DNA of 64,000 nucleotides. It comes from Calothrix sp. NIES-3974. GTDB taxonomy: Bacteria; Cyanobacteriota; Cyanobacteriia; Cyanobacteriales; Nostocaceae. The stretch is from assembly GCF_002368395.1 (NCBI RefSeq), contig NZ_AP018254.1, forward strand, positions 3,348,001 to 3,412,000. Reading direction: 5' to 3'. The position numbers and the translations under genes are program-made. The notes beneath the pieces are model-generated. The model saw only the letters and a program-made list of their open reading frames with translations. It was not told the origin of the DNA and searched no databases. Shown here piece after piece: positions 8,413 to 18,250 of the stretch; position 1 is the stretch's first letter; each line of letters begins with the position of its first letter.

Positions 8413-9600
8413 CGAAATTGTTGGTAGTTGGTAAAAGATAATTACAGTTTCTAGAGGGAATGGATATCAGACAAATACAGTCTATTTCCAGGATATGGGG
8501 TTAAAATTTTCAACTTCAAAAAGCTGAAATCAATTATATTTTGCTCCCGGATTCGCGAGAATTTTGTATATGATTTTTAATTGGAGGTCTGTTTTCTGGA
8601 TGGAAAAACACCGAAGTATATATGAGATATTCCATTTTTAGTCGTAATAGTCAAGTAGCAAGAGACTGAAATCTATGGGTTACTGTCAGGAGAACATACC
8701 CCTCAAATCAACAATCTATTCAACCAATTAACTGCAAACCAATGTGATAATATTGCTGCTTCCCAAAGTTGTCCCAATACCAAAAAAACTTGATTTTGGT
8801 ATCATCCCATCGATAAACTTCCGGAGATGTCAAATCAAGTAATTATCGAATCGGAGGAAAATACTTTCCAAGCAGCAAATAGATAAGAGTATACTAATTT
8901 AGGTGTAAATTCCTATTATATTGAGGATAGGCGATCGCAGGTACACAATGCAATACCTTGTCTCAATTTGATGATTCAGAGAAATGATGCAATTGATTAC
9001 TAATAATGATAGGAGATATCCTCAGAAAAAACCTATCCTATCTATAGATAATAACAGATAAACTGTCACCCATTGTTGACAGTCTCTCCCTTGTTGGATG
9101 CGGAGGGACTTGGGAGTAGGAAAAAAACCCCTTTCATCTTCAAGGTAAGCTGCGCTACGCCCATCTACAGTTCCAGGGTCATGCAGTACATGTAATCCCG
9201 GATTTCGCACAAACTCCTAAAGCTTTCAGTGAGTAGGGAGCGGGGAGTAGAGACGACCCACCGGGTCGTCTCCAGGGGAGTAGTAGGAAAATTAACCCAT
9301 TACTCAAGGCTTATCACTCCCTTGTGAGAAATGTAGGTAATACCGTTTGACCTTGAAGTTGATACCTGACGGGAAGCTTTGGGGAGCAGGGGAAGAAAAT
9401 GTATCAAAATTTGAGTGAGTTTTCAGAATTTACTTCAAATGGGGATTCAAGAGGATGTTGGTCAAGTATTATTCATACTTTATCAACTACTTATGGAAGC
9501 CAGTCAATAGGCTCAAACGGTATATTCGTCATTATAAACTGTACAGAGGCGACATGCCGCCTCTGTTGTTAAGTATTCAGATCGACTTTGAAAATATCCT
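8413..9600. other. 1.2-kb gene-free region with dispersed repeats
   Basis: No credible gene. The left 500 bp must hold the mrp promoter. A GCGATCGC (HIP1) site lies near 8932-8940. At 9197-9338 there is a full copy of the window's most frequent MITE-like repeat, with a palindrome of the GAGACG...CGTCTC type inserted in its middle (9250-9272). A related palindrome (GAGGCGACATGCCGCCTC) is at about 9546-9566, just downstream of proB. Confidence 0.55.
9197..9338 (+). repeat. MITE-like dispersed repeat family 1, full copy
   Basis: Ends are roughly inverted: CCCGGATTTCGCACAAA at the left and TTGTGAGAAATGTAGG at the right. The middle contains GAGTAGGGAGCGGGGAGTAG and TTACTCAAGGCTTAT boxes found in all copies. 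Other copies seen in the window lie at about 17086-17191, 18498-18606, 21960-22074, 24381-24494 and 49988-50102, in both orientations. No ORF inside, so any mobility would need a transposase elsewhere. Confidence 0.65.
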
Positions 9601-10710
9601 CTAAAGTAAAACCAAATTATCACGGTGGATGATGGTTTCCGCTCCTTCATATCCCAAAATCTTGGATATTTCCCGTGAATGTTGACCGCGAATGCGTTGT
9701 AATTCTGAGCTAGTATAGTTCACCAAACCCCTAGCTATTTCCTGACCATTGCGATCGCACAGTAAAACCGCATCATTTGCATCAAAATCCCCTTCCACCT
9801 CTGTAATTCCAGCAGCTAATAGGGATTTTCCTCCACTAGCGATCGCCTTTTTCGCTCCATCATCTACATACAACTTTCCTCGAGGAATTAACCCATAGGC
9901 AATCCAACGTTTGCGAGCGGATGTCGGTTCCGGTTGGGGAGCAAATTGGGTTCCCAGGGTTTCCCCTTGCAAAATTCTGGGAATATTTCCTGGCTGGGAA
10001 CCTTCGGTAATCACAACCCGTATTCCTGCGGAGGTGGCAATGCGAGCCGCAGCAATTTTTGTCACCATTCCCCCCGTACCCCAGCGAGAACCCTGTTGAC
10101 CAGTTTGGATTTGCAAGCTGGCCAATTCCTTTAAATCGCGCACCAGGGTAATTGGTTGTGCATCGGGAACCAAACGCGGGTCAGCCGAATACAACCGATC
10201 CACATCCGTGAGTAAAAATAACCAGGACGCTTCCACTAAACTAGCCACCAAAGCCGATAAGGTATCATTATCCCCAAACTTCAGTTCATCCACCGCCACG
10301 GTATCATTTTCATTCACAATCGGAATTACTCCCAACTCTAGTAATTCCCTGAAGGTGTTCAAAACATTCAAATAGCGATGCCGTGACACTAAATCATGAC
10401 GGGTTAATAACACCTGGGCAATCGGCTGCTGTAAAGTATCAAATAAGTCATCATATACCCGCATTAATCGCCCCTGTCCCACGGCTGCAACTGCTTGTTT
10501 TAAACCAATACTTTTAGGGCGATCGCTTAAACCCAATCGACCACAACCGACCCCCACCGCTCCCGATGAAACTAAAATTACTCGGTGTCCTTGTTGTCGT
10601 AGGGAACAGAGGACTTCCGCTAAGGTAGCAATCACCGATAGCGCGAGTTGTCCTGTTTCCGGACGGGTCAAACTCGAAGTACCAATTTTGACAACAATTG
10701 TTTCCGACAT
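9601..10710 (-). CDS. proB: Glutamate 5-kinase
   Basis: ProB phosphorylates glutamate to gamma-glutamyl phosphate, the first step of proline synthesis, and is feedback-inhibited by proline. From the ATG at 10710 the protein is 369 residues, the usual length; a TTG at 10740 would add ten residues and lacks support. The N-terminal amino-acid kinase domain shows [20 protein letters not shown] and [14 protein letters not shown] plus [12 protein letters not shown]. The C-terminal PUA domain covers roughly residues 270-369. The gene is alone on the minus strand; proA is not in the window. A 100-bp AT-rich tail with a short palindrome follows it. Confidence 0.96.
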   Translation of the reverse strand: MSETIVVKIGTSSLTRPETGQLALSVIATLAEVLCSLRQQGHRVILVSSGAVGVGCGRLGLSDRPKSIGLKQAVAAVGQGRLMRVYDDLFDTLQQPIAQVLLTRHDLVSRHRYLNVLNTFRELLELGVIPIVNENDTVAVDELKFGDNDTLSALVASLVEASWLFLLTDVDRLYSADPRLVPDAQPITLVRDLKELASLQIQTGQQGSRWGTGGMVTKIAAARIATSAGIRVVITEGSQPGNIPRILQGETLGTQFAPQPEPTSARKRWIAYGLIPRGKLYVDDGAKKAIASGGKSLLAAGITEVEGDFDANDAVLLCDRNGQEIARGLVNYTSSELQRIRGQHSREISKILGYEGAETIIHRDNLVLL

Positions 10711-11186
10711 GGATGGGAAGATAAACTGGAGATCAGGCAATTCAATAGGGAATAGGTGACAGGAAAGAGTCTACATCTACTACTGACACCAAAACCGTAG
10801 ATGGGGGTAGCGCAGTTTCTCTTGGAGATGAAAGTGGTTTTTCCCCTACTCCCTATAAATTTGATGATACCCTGTTCTCGAACCATTACCCAACCCCAAG
10901 CACTTCCTATGACCGCCATCACCATTAGTTTTGAGCATATCTGGAGAAGATGTTTTACCTGGATTTGTCTTAGATGTACACCTGGGTCATAGTGAAAACA
11001 TCATGTCAACATACCTTGACATGAAAATAAGCGCCAGTCTCCTTTTAGTGGGGATTGACGCTTGACGGAATTTAAAAATATTTACTATTTTTAGGGCTTT
11101 ATAGTCTTTTTTGCCCCTTATTATCTATACTTCCATTATTTACAATTTTTGTATCCACAATATTTTTTTTAATTATTTCTTTAGCT
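10711..11186. other. Gene-free stretch downstream of yqeG
   Basis: No gene apparent; the open frames here have random composition. It contains the strong hairpin at 11029-11063 that probably terminates yqeG, and, at its low-coordinate end, the promoter region of proB, in which I cannot name a convincing -35/-10 pair. Confidence 0.5.
11029..11063 (-). terminator. Probable terminator of the YqeG-like gene
   Basis: The arms AAGCGYCARTCYCC and GGGGATTGACGCTT form a stem of about 13 bp with a short loop. On the minus strand it is followed by ATTTTC. It lies about 120 bp beyond the stop codon of the minus-strand gene ending at 11187. The T-tract is weak, so an RNA-stabilising role is also possible. 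Confidence 0.6.
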
Positions 11187-11744
11187 TTACTTGTCTGAAG
11201 GTTTGTGAAGCTTGGTGACACGATGTTGCTTGGGTTTGATGGAAGCACCTAAAAATTCCGAAATCAACACCTCAATATTGCGAATCGGGTGTTTGCGAAC
11301 AGCAACCCCAGGATGGACAATTGGTTCCACCAAAACAGTAAACATTCCCAAACGATTTCCAGCTAATACATCCGTAAATAGGCGATCGCCCACCATCCCG
11401 ACTTGATGGACAGGTAAGTTCATTTGTTCTAGAGCAGAGCGAATTTTGCGACGGGATGGTTTACCTGCACCCAAATAGTAGGGAAGATCGAGCGATCGCG
11501 CAATACCTCCAATTCGAGCTTCTGAAAGATTGTTACTGACTAGCCATAAATCCACAAATTGACGCATTTTCTCGATCCAAGCTCGCAATTCGGGAGACAC
11601 CTCCATCACAGTAAACGGGACGAGGGTTTCATCAACATCCAACACTAAACCCTTTAACCCATAGGTTTGGACAATTTCTGGTGTTAATGTGAGTACCGAA
11701 TCCTCTAGAATCAAATCTGGTTGTAAAAAACTACCTAAATCCAT
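11187..11744 (-). CDS. YqeG-family HAD IIIA-type phosphatase
   Basis: A 185-residue protein from the ATG at 11744; a TTG eight codons upstream (11768) is the alternative start. Motif I is GLVLDVDETLVPF (D-x-D-x-T), motif II is DLWLVSNNLSE (S/N), a Lys sits in GKPSRRKI and motif IV is VGMVGDRLFTDVLAGNRLG. Together these define the HAD superfamily, subclass IIIA, YqeG group. YqeG-like proteins are probable phosphatases; some relatives act on phosphatidylglycerol phosphate (Gep4/PgpC type), which is a plausible role here given that cyanobacteria depend on PG. Substrate remains inference. Monocistronic. Confidence 0.85.
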   Translation of the reverse strand: MDLGSFLQPDLILEDSVLTLTPEIVQTYGLKGLVLDVDETLVPFTVMEVSPELRAWIEKMRQFVDLWLVSNNLSEARIGGIARSLDLPYYLGAGKPSRRKIRSALEQMNLPVHQVGMVGDRLFTDVLAGNRLGMFTVLVEPIVHPGVAVRKHPIRNIEVLISEFLGASIKPKQHRVTKLHKPSDK

Positions 11745-11936
11745 AAATTTTCTTAGCTGATCCCGCAAACTGCGAAATATATATTATAGTTTGCGATTTG
11801 AAAAATGCAATTAACCCAGGTAATTTCGTGATTCCATAATAATTGGATCAATTTAATAATTTATGTAAACTTCGCCGGGTGATGTATTTCCGTCTTTGTT
11901 TAACTTCCTTCAATTCCCAACCCACTCATAGTAGTA

Positions 11937-12069
11937 CTCCACCGCATTAATTTTGATGGGTGAAGAAAGGTAGGTAGTTGCGCTAGTCTACGACAACCCT
12001 GTGGGTATAGCACTTTGTAATCAGGTTTTTTCAAAGCTCAAGCCACTCCACGAACCCTTCAGAACTTAT
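11937..12069 (+). repeat. Dispersed repeat family 2, copy A
   Basis: About 130 bp with the boxes ATTTTGATGGGTGAAGAAAGG, a GTAGTTGCGCT segment, GACAACCCTGTGGGTATAGC and AGCCACTCCACGAACCC. A second copy lies at 36205-36316 and an inverted one at 38781-38909. Copies differ by substitutions and small indels. No gene within it. Confidence 0.6.
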
Positions 12070-12115
12070 GTGGTGAGTACTAAACCGCAAAACGAACGAA
12101 AAAATCAAAGTCACA

Positions 12116-12697
12116 TCACTCAACTTGATCAAATAACCGTTCTTCTAGAATGGGTTGAACTTGACGAAACTCCTCTGGAGACAGCAATTCATAATTTCCA
12201 TTTGCTCCCACTCTAGCAAAAAACAACAATGGATCAAGGGGAGTATAAACGGCATACTCCTGTTCTTGATGAAAAAATGTTGCCAATAACTGTAATTTCT
12301 CCGGTTCTAAGTCAGACGCATCCTCATCATCAATTTCCAAAGTAAACAATTCCGTCTCTTCCACCGGAGGTAATTCCCCCGCAACCGTCAGTGCATAAGC
12401 AGTATTTTTCAAAGACAGATTTTGCTCGGATAACACTGCCTGTGCGGTATCAAATATTTCATCGATTAAATCATCATCTTCAACTAAGACTGCTTCCTCT
12501 TCCTCATCATCACCTTGCCATGCGAAAATTTCCACAGGTGAATCCACAGGCATTAACAAGACATATTCCTGCTCATCCACAAATAGAGAATGTTCCACAT
12601 AACATTCAAGCGATCGCCCTTGTTCGTCACTCAAGCGAATCGCACTGGTGTTAACTCTTTCATTTTCATTGCCTTCAGAAAATTGCGATTGATACAT
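12116..12697 (-). CDS. DUF3727/DUF1292-type acidic protein
   Basis: A 193-residue acidic protein from the ATG at 12697; a TTG at 12760 would add 21 less conserved residues. It has two halves of similar design: each contains a segment like EQEYVLLMPVDSPVEIFAWQ or EQEYAVYTPLDPLLFFAR, characteristic of the DUF1292/DUF3727 domains, separated by a Glu/Asp-rich linker (about residues 65-80, DDEEEEAVLVEDDDLIDEIF). No membrane segment. It is the third gene of a minus-strand cluster GNAT-ruvX-DUF3727, a neighbourhood I recall as conserved in cyanobacteria. Function unknown. Confidence 0.8.
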   Translation of the reverse strand: MYQSQFSEGNENERVNTSAIRLSDEQGRSLECYVEHSLFVDEQEYVLLMPVDSPVEIFAWQGDDEEEEAVLVEDDDLIDEIFDTAQAVLSEQNLSLKNTAYALTVAGELPPVEETELFTLEIDDEDASDLEPEKLQLLATFFHQEQEYAVYTPLDPLLFFARVGANGNYELLSPEEFRQVQPILEERLFDQVE

Positions 12698-12906
12698 AGC
12701 CGAGGAATAAAAACCTTTTATATTTACAAGCAAATGCACTCTTTGAGCTTGACGTGCCAAATTTGTTCTGAATTTAGAATCATTAAATAACTAATACTAA
12801 TCAAAAATCATTTCTCGCAGGTCAAACAGGCTATCCAACTTTCAGAATATCATGTACGCTGCTGAATGCATGTATATCTGAGTTGCTTTATTCAAAATAT
12901 GAGTAG

Positions 12907-13350
12907 TTAGTTCGCCTTTTTTTGGCTATTTCGCCAATCTAACCACTGCTGTAGAATCAAAGCTGCGGCTTTGCGGTCAATTAATCCCTTATCCCGTGAT
13001 GGGGAGCGATTTTCTTGGATGATTAACTGTTCGGCTTGATAGGAAGTTAAACGCTCATCCATGTACTCTACCGGAATTTGCAAAAACTTCCCCATCCCCT
13101 GGGCAAATTTTTGCACTTGACGCGCTTGAAAACCTAATGTCCCATCCATAGAATAGGGCAAACCCACCACTACCACATCCACTTGCCGCTCCTGAATTAT
13201 ACCCCCCAGGACGGCCATATCTTCCACAAAGCGAGTCCGCCTAATCGTCGTTATCCCCGTGGCAATTAACCCCGTGCGATCGCAACCAGCTACACCAATG
13301 CGCTTCCGCCCCACATCCAAACCGAGTGCCGAAATATACTTAGATTGCAT
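12907..13350 (-). CDS. ruvX: Putative pre-16S rRNA nuclease / Holliday-junction resolvase RuvX (YqgF)
   Basis: 147 residues from the ATG at 13350, which gives MQSKYISALGLDVGRKRIG; an upstream in-frame start would create a 62-bp overlap with the GNAT gene and is not needed. RNase H-like fold motifs are visible: GLDVGRKRIGVA (first catalytic Asp), VVVVGLPYSMDG, EYMDERLTS (Glu) and DRKAAALILQQWL (last Asp). YqgF/RuvX matures the 16S rRNA 5' end and has resolvase-like activity in some species. It lies 70 bp after the GNAT gene and 209 bp before DUF3727. Confidence 0.93.
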   Translation of the reverse strand: MQSKYISALGLDVGRKRIGVAGCDRTGLIATGITTIRRTRFVEDMAVLGGIIQERQVDVVVVGLPYSMDGTLGFQARQVQKFAQGMGKFLQIPVEYMDERLTSYQAEQLIIQENRSPSRDKGLIDRKAAALILQQWLDWRNSQKKAN

Positions 13351-13420
13351 ATAACTGGGAATCACACTTTCCCTCACCGTTTGATCCCCAGTAGTTTCTG
13401 CAACTGCCATATCCATCCCT

Positions 13421-14668
13421 TCAAGATTCCTGGTCATTCTCCCCCATCTGTCCCGGACAATTTCCCCTATCAGCACATCCATCGGAAGAAAAAGCTACCG
13501 AGTCGGAACTGTGATGACGATTACCCATCCTTTCTCCACTGCCACGCTTTTCTCCCCGTCGCCACGACATCCCTCCGGGAATCGGTTTGCGTGCTGGTTG
13601 TAAACCCTGCAAGACATCCGGTAACTGTATCCCTTCCAAGGAGACAAATTTCGATTCCCGCACCTTATGCCAAACCGAACGGGACATAATCAAAGTATGC
13701 TCTATCCGCGTAGCGCCGATTTTTTCTAAACATTCTTCCCCTTCCTGCAAATAATCCGCCGAGGTAATTCGCAATGACTGGGTGGGGAAACCCTGGGTAA
13801 TTCGTGCCAATTGCGACAACATCTCTGGGTATAACCACGTATAGGCTGGGTGAACCGTCAAAGTCGCCACATGGGGTTTTTTCCCCTGACGGTCGGAGGT
13901 GATTTGAAAATAGCCGATTGCGGCTTTACGTTGGGGTTCAAACACATAACCACTCACCACCTCGGTTTTTGTCACCCATAATTTCACCGCATCAATCAAC
14001 GATTCAATTAAACTGGTTTTGAAATCACAGGTTTGACGGTCAAAAACCTGACGCACCAGGGGTGGCATAGAGGCAGTATCCAACTGGTATAACAACTGGG
14101 CATCCGCATTACTTACAGGCAGCAAATTCGTCAAATCTGGCTCCGATTCCGCCAATTCTGCCAATAAATCCGGTGTAATTTCCCAATGGGTGACTTCCGC
14201 TAACCTTTGAAACCCATTACGACGATATAAAGCCAACGCATCACTATCGTTGACGTTCACCTCCAAAACCCACGTCCGCGCTTCTAAAATTGACTCAAAA
14301 CAATAGCGCAGCAACTGCGAACCAATTGTTTGCCTTTCTATCCCCCGCTCCAGCATCACCCGATCCACACGCCAAGTCGTGCGGGTACGATTAAAAGGCG
14401 ATACCTGAACCATCCCCAACACATCGCGACCCTGTTCAGCTACGTAAGCGCAAAAACGATAACGCAAAGGATTGGGAAACCAACTCAAGAACTTGAGGAA
14501 TCCATACCAACGACGCAGCCATTGCAAAGGTTCGCCGTTTTGATGCTCATTTTCCGTATCTGAATTAGCACTAGTACTAGCTAAACGCTCAATAGTATCC
14601 AAATCTCGATACTGAATTGGACGGATAACCACGCGAAGGTTTTGGGGTAGTAAAGAAGTCATTTTCAT
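13421..14668 (-). CDS. GNAT-family N-acetyltransferase (cyanobacterial two-domain type)
   Basis: A 415-residue protein. Residues about 10-165 form a GNAT domain: VMLERGIERQTIGSQLLRYC carries the acetyl-CoA loop (R/Q-x-x-G-x-G/S) and SDALALYRRNGF is the usual motif B/C with the catalytic-region Tyr. Residues 170-345 look like a second, degenerate acetyltransferase-like half. The last 60 residues are basic, low in complexity and Ser/Gly-rich. Two starts are close together (14668 and 14662). It leads the cluster with ruvX and DUF3727. Substrate unknown. Confidence 0.82.
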   Translation of the reverse strand: MKMTSLLPQNLRVVIRPIQYRDLDTIERLASTSANSDTENEHQNGEPLQWLRRWYGFLKFLSWFPNPLRYRFCAYVAEQGRDVLGMVQVSPFNRTRTTWRVDRVMLERGIERQTIGSQLLRYCFESILEARTWVLEVNVNDSDALALYRRNGFQRLAEVTHWEITPDLLAELAESEPDLTNLLPVSNADAQLLYQLDTASMPPLVRQVFDRQTCDFKTSLIESLIDAVKLWVTKTEVVSGYVFEPQRKAAIGYFQITSDRQGKKPHVATLTVHPAYTWLYPEMLSQLARITQGFPTQSLRITSADYLQEGEECLEKIGATRIEHTLIMSRSVWHKVRESKFVSLEGIQLPDVLQGLQPARKPIPGGMSWRRGEKRGSGERMGNRHHSSDSVAFSSDGCADRGNCPGQMGENDQES

Positions 14669-14771
14669 GGGAGCCGCAATTACGCCTCAAGTTAAATGGA
14701 TGGGGGAGTGTTGCAATTATCTTAACGGCATTTTTTGAATTATTTGCGTTCCGAAAGACTGATTTTGCTGA

Positions 14772-14835
14772 CAAAAATACCAAAAAGCAGGACTTGTTCA
14801 GAACAACTGAATCATGTTGAACTTGTCAAGCCTGC
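14772..14835 (-). terminator. Intrinsic terminator-like hairpin
   Basis: On the minus strand GCAGG...CCTGC with inner CTTG/CAAG and TTCA/TGAA pairing (14787-14835) is followed by TTTTTGGTATTTTTG. It lies about 95 bp downstream of the small minus-strand gene that ends at 14928 and upstream of the GNAT gene, which fits a terminator between the two. Confidence 0.65.
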
Positions 14836-14927
14836 CTTCATTCTATTTTATATTCGGGCAAAAAATATCTGAATACGAGAGATGTTACGTTAATTATCTT
14901 AACATTTAGCAACAACCTGACTATAAT

Positions 14928-15164
14928 TTACTTATTAATTTGTCGGGAAACCTGTTTTTCAAAATCAGCCTGGGTTTGGCGCAGCAATTGATCGCGACTA
15001 TCATTGGAAGTGGGATTGAGGGTTGGAACTAAATTACGTGCTTGTAGCGCCATGTGTAGTTGTAGGTGTGCAACGTATTCGCTAAAGTCTTCCCGAACAG
15101 AGTTTCCTGGTGCATGTAAGCGAGCTGCCTGTTGACCCTGTGCGAAACTAGATTCCATTGCCAC
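14928..15164 (-). CDS. Small conserved-looking protein, function unknown
   Basis: A 78-residue polar protein without membrane segments or cysteines, rich in Gln, Ala and Arg. The GTG at 15164 has AGGAG seven bases upstream, a better distance than for the ATG two codons later, so I choose GTG. A good ribosome binding site, a following terminator and plausible composition support a real gene. I do not recognise the family. Confidence 0.6.
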   Translation of the reverse strand: MAMESSFAQGQQAARLHAPGNSVREDFSEYVAHLQLHMALQARNLVPTLNPTSNDSRDQLLRQTQADFEKQVSRQINK

Positions 15165-15347
15165 AATGTTTCTCCTTGAACTCTACTTCTTTGCCAGAAC
15201 GGATTGAGCATTACCAAAACTTATCACGTTATTGGTAATTTATTTTGCATTTCGCAATGAAGTTTAACGCAGATGGGGAAAATTGTGGAGAAATATAAAT
15301 CAAGTAGAGACAACCCGTCGGGTCGTCCCTACTCCGATTAGGTCAAA

Positions 15348-16943
15348 TTAACTAGCGACACTTGCGACAGCTTCGGGAGTTGAGGAAGGGGGGACGTAGG
15401 GTTTTTCCTGTCCTTGAGCGAGATATTCCGATAATTGGGCTTCGATTTGGTCGCGGACGATTTGTCGATACTCACAGAAATGCTCAATATGGGCACAAGT
15501 TGCTAGATAATGGTCGAAGACCTTCGGGTTATGCTTGAGGATGCCAAATAGGTGATGCCAGAACTTCCATCGAGTTTCCCGTTTAATCCCTTGTCGCCAA
15601 ATCACAATCAACAAGGCTTTGAGTACAACTAATTCGGGGAACTTGGCTGGTGCTGTCCAACTTGGACCACCCAGCATTAAAAAGCAACGGTAGGTGCGAT
15701 CTAAATACTTAATTGGGTCGTATAAATCGCAAAATGCTTCCACGTATTCTCGTGCAATTTCTTCTAGGGGACGGGTGGGGATGAAATTCATCAATGTGGT
15801 TTGGTTGATGTTCCCATCTTTATTTGCGCGTAAGCGTCCTTCCCGATTCAGACGATGCCACAGGGCGGTATTAGGTAAGGCTTGTAACATAGCAAAGGTG
15901 GTGGAAGGGATGGCCGCTTGTTCGGCAAATCTGACAATACGTGAACCAGCACCGGTTTTTTCATTGTCAAAACCGATAATAAATCCTGCCATTGGTCGCA
16001 AACCAGCTTTGATGATGGTGTGGACTGCATCAGCCAGGGAACTGCGGGTATTTTGGAATTTTTTGGTCAGTTGTAGACTATCCTCATCGGGGGTTTCAAT
16101 CCCTAAAAATACAGCTTTAAAACCCGACTCCACCATTAATTCCATCAATTCTGGGTCTTGGGCTAGATCGACAGAGGCTTCGGTGTCAAAATGAAAGGGG
16201 TATTGATGCTCGGCCATCCATTTTTTTAATTCGTGGAGCAACAACTTCACATTGCGCTTATTACCGATGAAATTATCATCCACCATAAATACACCCCGTC
16301 GCCAACCCAACTCATACAAATAATCCAGTTCCGCTAATAATTGGGCAGGTGTTTTGGTGCGGGGCTTGCGTCCGTATAAAACGATAATATCGCAGAACTC
16401 ACACTGGAAAGGACAACCACGGGAAAACTGCACCGACATCATATCGTAAGCATCAAATTCGAGTAAATCGAAGCGGGGGATGGGGGTGGTGGTGACATCG
16501 GGTTTTTCTGTAGCGCGGAACACTCCGGATTTTTCACCCCTTTGTACAGCTTCGACAAACATTGGTAAAGTGATTTCTCCCTCATCCAGAATCAAGTAAT
16601 CAGCACCGACGTTTTGTACTTCCTGGGGAACGGATGTGGGGTAGGGACCACCAACAGCGACTAATTTACCGCGACGTTTTGCTTCTTGGATTTGGGCTAG
16701 TAGATCATCTTTTTGGACAATCATCGCCGAAAAAATCACAATATCCGCCCATTCCCATTCTGCCTCAGTTACATCCCGAATATTGCGATCGCACAATTTA
16801 AATTCCCATTCTTGGGGTAAAATCGCTGCCACGGTTACTAATCCTAACGGTGGAAGGAGTACTTTGCGATTCACCAAATCCAAAATTTTTTCATACGACC
16901 AGAATGTTTTCGGGAACACTGGATAGACAAGCAGAATGCGCAT
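15348..16943 (-). CDS. B12-binding domain radical SAM protein (DUF4070-type C-terminus)
   Basis: 531 residues from the ATG at 16943, which has AGGAG eight bases upstream; a GTG at 16961 is rejected. The N-terminal 150 residues are a cobalamin-binding-like Rossmann domain (LLPPLGLVTVAAILP; VAVGGPYPTS). The radical SAM domain has the cluster motif SRGCPFQCEFCDI (C-x3-C-x2-C) and a GGIE-like segment FLGIETPDE. The C-terminus (about 390-500) resembles DUF4070. Relatives include HpnP hopanoid C-2 methylase and many uncharacterised B12-radical SAM enzymes, so methyltransfer or rearrangement is possible. The lack of hopanoid genes nearby means HpnP identity cannot be claimed. Just downstream lies a GTAGAGAC palindrome (15304-15332). 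Confidence 0.85.
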   Translation of the reverse strand: MRILLVYPVFPKTFWSYEKILDLVNRKVLLPPLGLVTVAAILPQEWEFKLCDRNIRDVTEAEWEWADIVIFSAMIVQKDDLLAQIQEAKRRGKLVAVGGPYPTSVPQEVQNVGADYLILDEGEITLPMFVEAVQRGEKSGVFRATEKPDVTTTPIPRFDLLEFDAYDMMSVQFSRGCPFQCEFCDIIVLYGRKPRTKTPAQLLAELDYLYELGWRRGVFMVDDNFIGNKRNVKLLLHELKKWMAEHQYPFHFDTEASVDLAQDPELMELMVESGFKAVFLGIETPDEDSLQLTKKFQNTRSSLADAVHTIIKAGLRPMAGFIIGFDNEKTGAGSRIVRFAEQAAIPSTTFAMLQALPNTALWHRLNREGRLRANKDGNINQTTLMNFIPTRPLEEIAREYVEAFCDLYDPIKYLDRTYRCFLMLGGPSWTAPAKFPELVVLKALLIVIWRQGIKRETRWKFWHHLFGILKHNPKVFDHYLATCAHIEHFCEYRQIVRDQIEAQLSEYLAQGQEKPYVPPSSTPEAVASVAS

Positions 16944-17085
16944 ATCGTCTACTCCTGACACCTATATATAATTATTTACAGAGTATTTTGACTAAAGTTA
17001 TCTAACAGTGTAGAAGATTTTTGCGAAAATATGTTTCGGCTTGCCATTAGTAGTAATTAATTTAAGTTAAAGGCTTGACATTGCG

Positions 17086-17191
17086 GGAGTGGGAGTAGGG
17101 AGAGCCGCGATATATCGCGTCTTTATGGGAGTAGTAGGACAATCAACCTGTTACTCAAAGCTTATGGATTACCTTTGAGAAATGCAGGTAA
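17086..17191 (+). repeat. MITE-like family 1, left-truncated copy
   Basis: The right half matches the copy at 9197-9338: CTGTTACTCAAAGCTTAT and TTTGAGAAATGCAGG. A palindrome of the GCGATATATCGC type is embedded near 17105-17125. It lies in the 335-bp gap between the radical SAM gene (minus) and the gene at 17279 (plus). Confidence 0.55.
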
Positions 17192-17278
17192 ATACCTCCT
17201 GTCTCCTGTCTCCTATTTTTCTCGCTCAATTTTTTTACCCGCTAAAATAACCATAGCCAGCTGCAATTAACAAATACC

Positions 17279-17881
17279 ATGCCATACAACAAGTTCACAT
17301 TACGTAAGGTAGTGGAAGATTTCTCTTTAGAAATTGTCGAAGGTGATACATTTATTCCCAAATTAGAACCTGTTACACCAAGTGATTTATTGCGGGAAAC
17401 CCTAGCAGATAGTTTACCTTGGGCAATTGCTGTTGGTAGTGAGAAGGCTCGTTCTGAAGCAATTATTACACCAATTTTGTTGGAAGTTAGGCGACGATTA
17501 AATCGTCAGGTGAGCGTATTTTCTGGTGAAGATTTTACCGTAGATGTAGAGGCAGAACTGAGTGGACGTTGTGATTTTCTAGTTAGTCGCTCGGCAGAAC
17601 AGTTATTCATCAAAGCTCCTGCCATAATTATCGTCGAAGCGAAAAAAGAAGATATAAAACTGGGATTAGGACAATGTATTGCCGAAATGGTTGCAGCGCA
17701 AAAATTTAATCAAGCTGCAAAACAGCCAATCCCGACAATCTATGGTTGTGTCACCAGTGGAACCGCTTGGCGATTTTTGCAACTACAAGGACAAACCGTA
17801 ACCATTGAATTAACCGACTATCCCTTACCACCGGTGGAGGGGATTTTAAGTATCCTACTATGGATGCTACGACCTGAGTAA
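17279..17881 (+). CDS. PD-(D/E)XK nuclease-like protein, function unknown
   Basis: A 200-residue soluble protein. The central part reads GRCDFLVSRS...IIIVEAKKEDI...GLGQCIAEMVAA, the D-x(n)-E-A-K plus helix-Q pattern of the PD-(D/E)XK fold (as in the N-terminus of type I restriction HsdR and Uma2-like proteins). This family is common as a stand-alone gene in filamentous cyanobacteria. No restriction-modification partner is adjacent. It may have lost, or never had, DNA cleavage activity; the D, E and K expected at the active site are present. Confidence 0.65.
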   Translation: MPYNKFTLRKVVEDFSLEIVEGDTFIPKLEPVTPSDLLRETLADSLPWAIAVGSEKARSEAIITPILLEVRRRLNRQVSVFSGEDFTVDVEAELSGRCDFLVSRSAEQLFIKAPAIIIVEAKKEDIKLGLGQCIAEMVAAQKFNQAAKQPIPTIYGCVTSGTAWRFLQLQGQTVTIELTDYPLPPVEGILSILLWMLRPE

Positions 17882-18040
17882 AGGAAAATTTGTAATCCGC
17901 AATCACCCTTGACGCTGAATTGCTTACTCCCCGCTCCCTTTTTATCGGTATCGCCATCAGTGTTGAGTAACGGTTAACTTTCCCACTACTCCCTATTCCC
18001 TACTCCCCACTCCCCATTTACAAGCGAGCAGAAATTTTAA

Positions 18041-18250
18041 CTAGCTTGTTTTGAGTTGTTCTAACTTTTGCTTGATTAATACGTCAACATCCTGAAGTTC
18101 TGCGCTGGAATTAGGAATATCGAAGGTCTCTGGAGATGCATCAGCCGTAAAACGGTCAACAAAAGCATGGAATGCCGTTTTATCATACGGATGGGCTATC
18201 ACATAGGCTCTTAACTCGCCTTTTGTCATGGTGCTAAAATCAACCTTCAT
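18041..18250 (-). CDS. DUF6887-like small protein
   Basis: 69 residues from the ATG at 18250, which has GGAGG eight bases upstream; a TTG at 18265 is less likely. The motif MTKGELRAYVIAHPYDKTAFHAF is typical of small cyanobacterial DUF6887 proteins, which generally sit directly behind a DUF6888 gene. Here the upstream partner is present but broken (18247-18423), its stop overlapping this start. A toxin-antitoxin-like role is sometimes suspected for such pairs but is not shown. A second, frameshifted relative lies at 46365-46560. Confidence 0.65.
   Translation of the reverse strand: MKVDFSTMTKGELRAYVIAHPYDKTAFHAFVDRFTADASPETFDIPNSSAELQDVDVLIKQKLEQLKTS

Noticed and set aside
9022-9210. Minus-strand open frame in the mrp-proB gap
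   Set aside because: It overlaps dispersed repeat DNA, has no ribosome binding site and its composition is not protein-like.
12001-12216. Plus-strand open frame overlapping the DUF3727 gene end
   Set aside because: The first half is repeat family 2 and the second half is antisense to a real gene.
15348-16943. Naming the radical SAM gene hpnP
   Set aside because: Domain order fits, but several B12-radical SAM subfamilies share it and no hopanoid genes are near.
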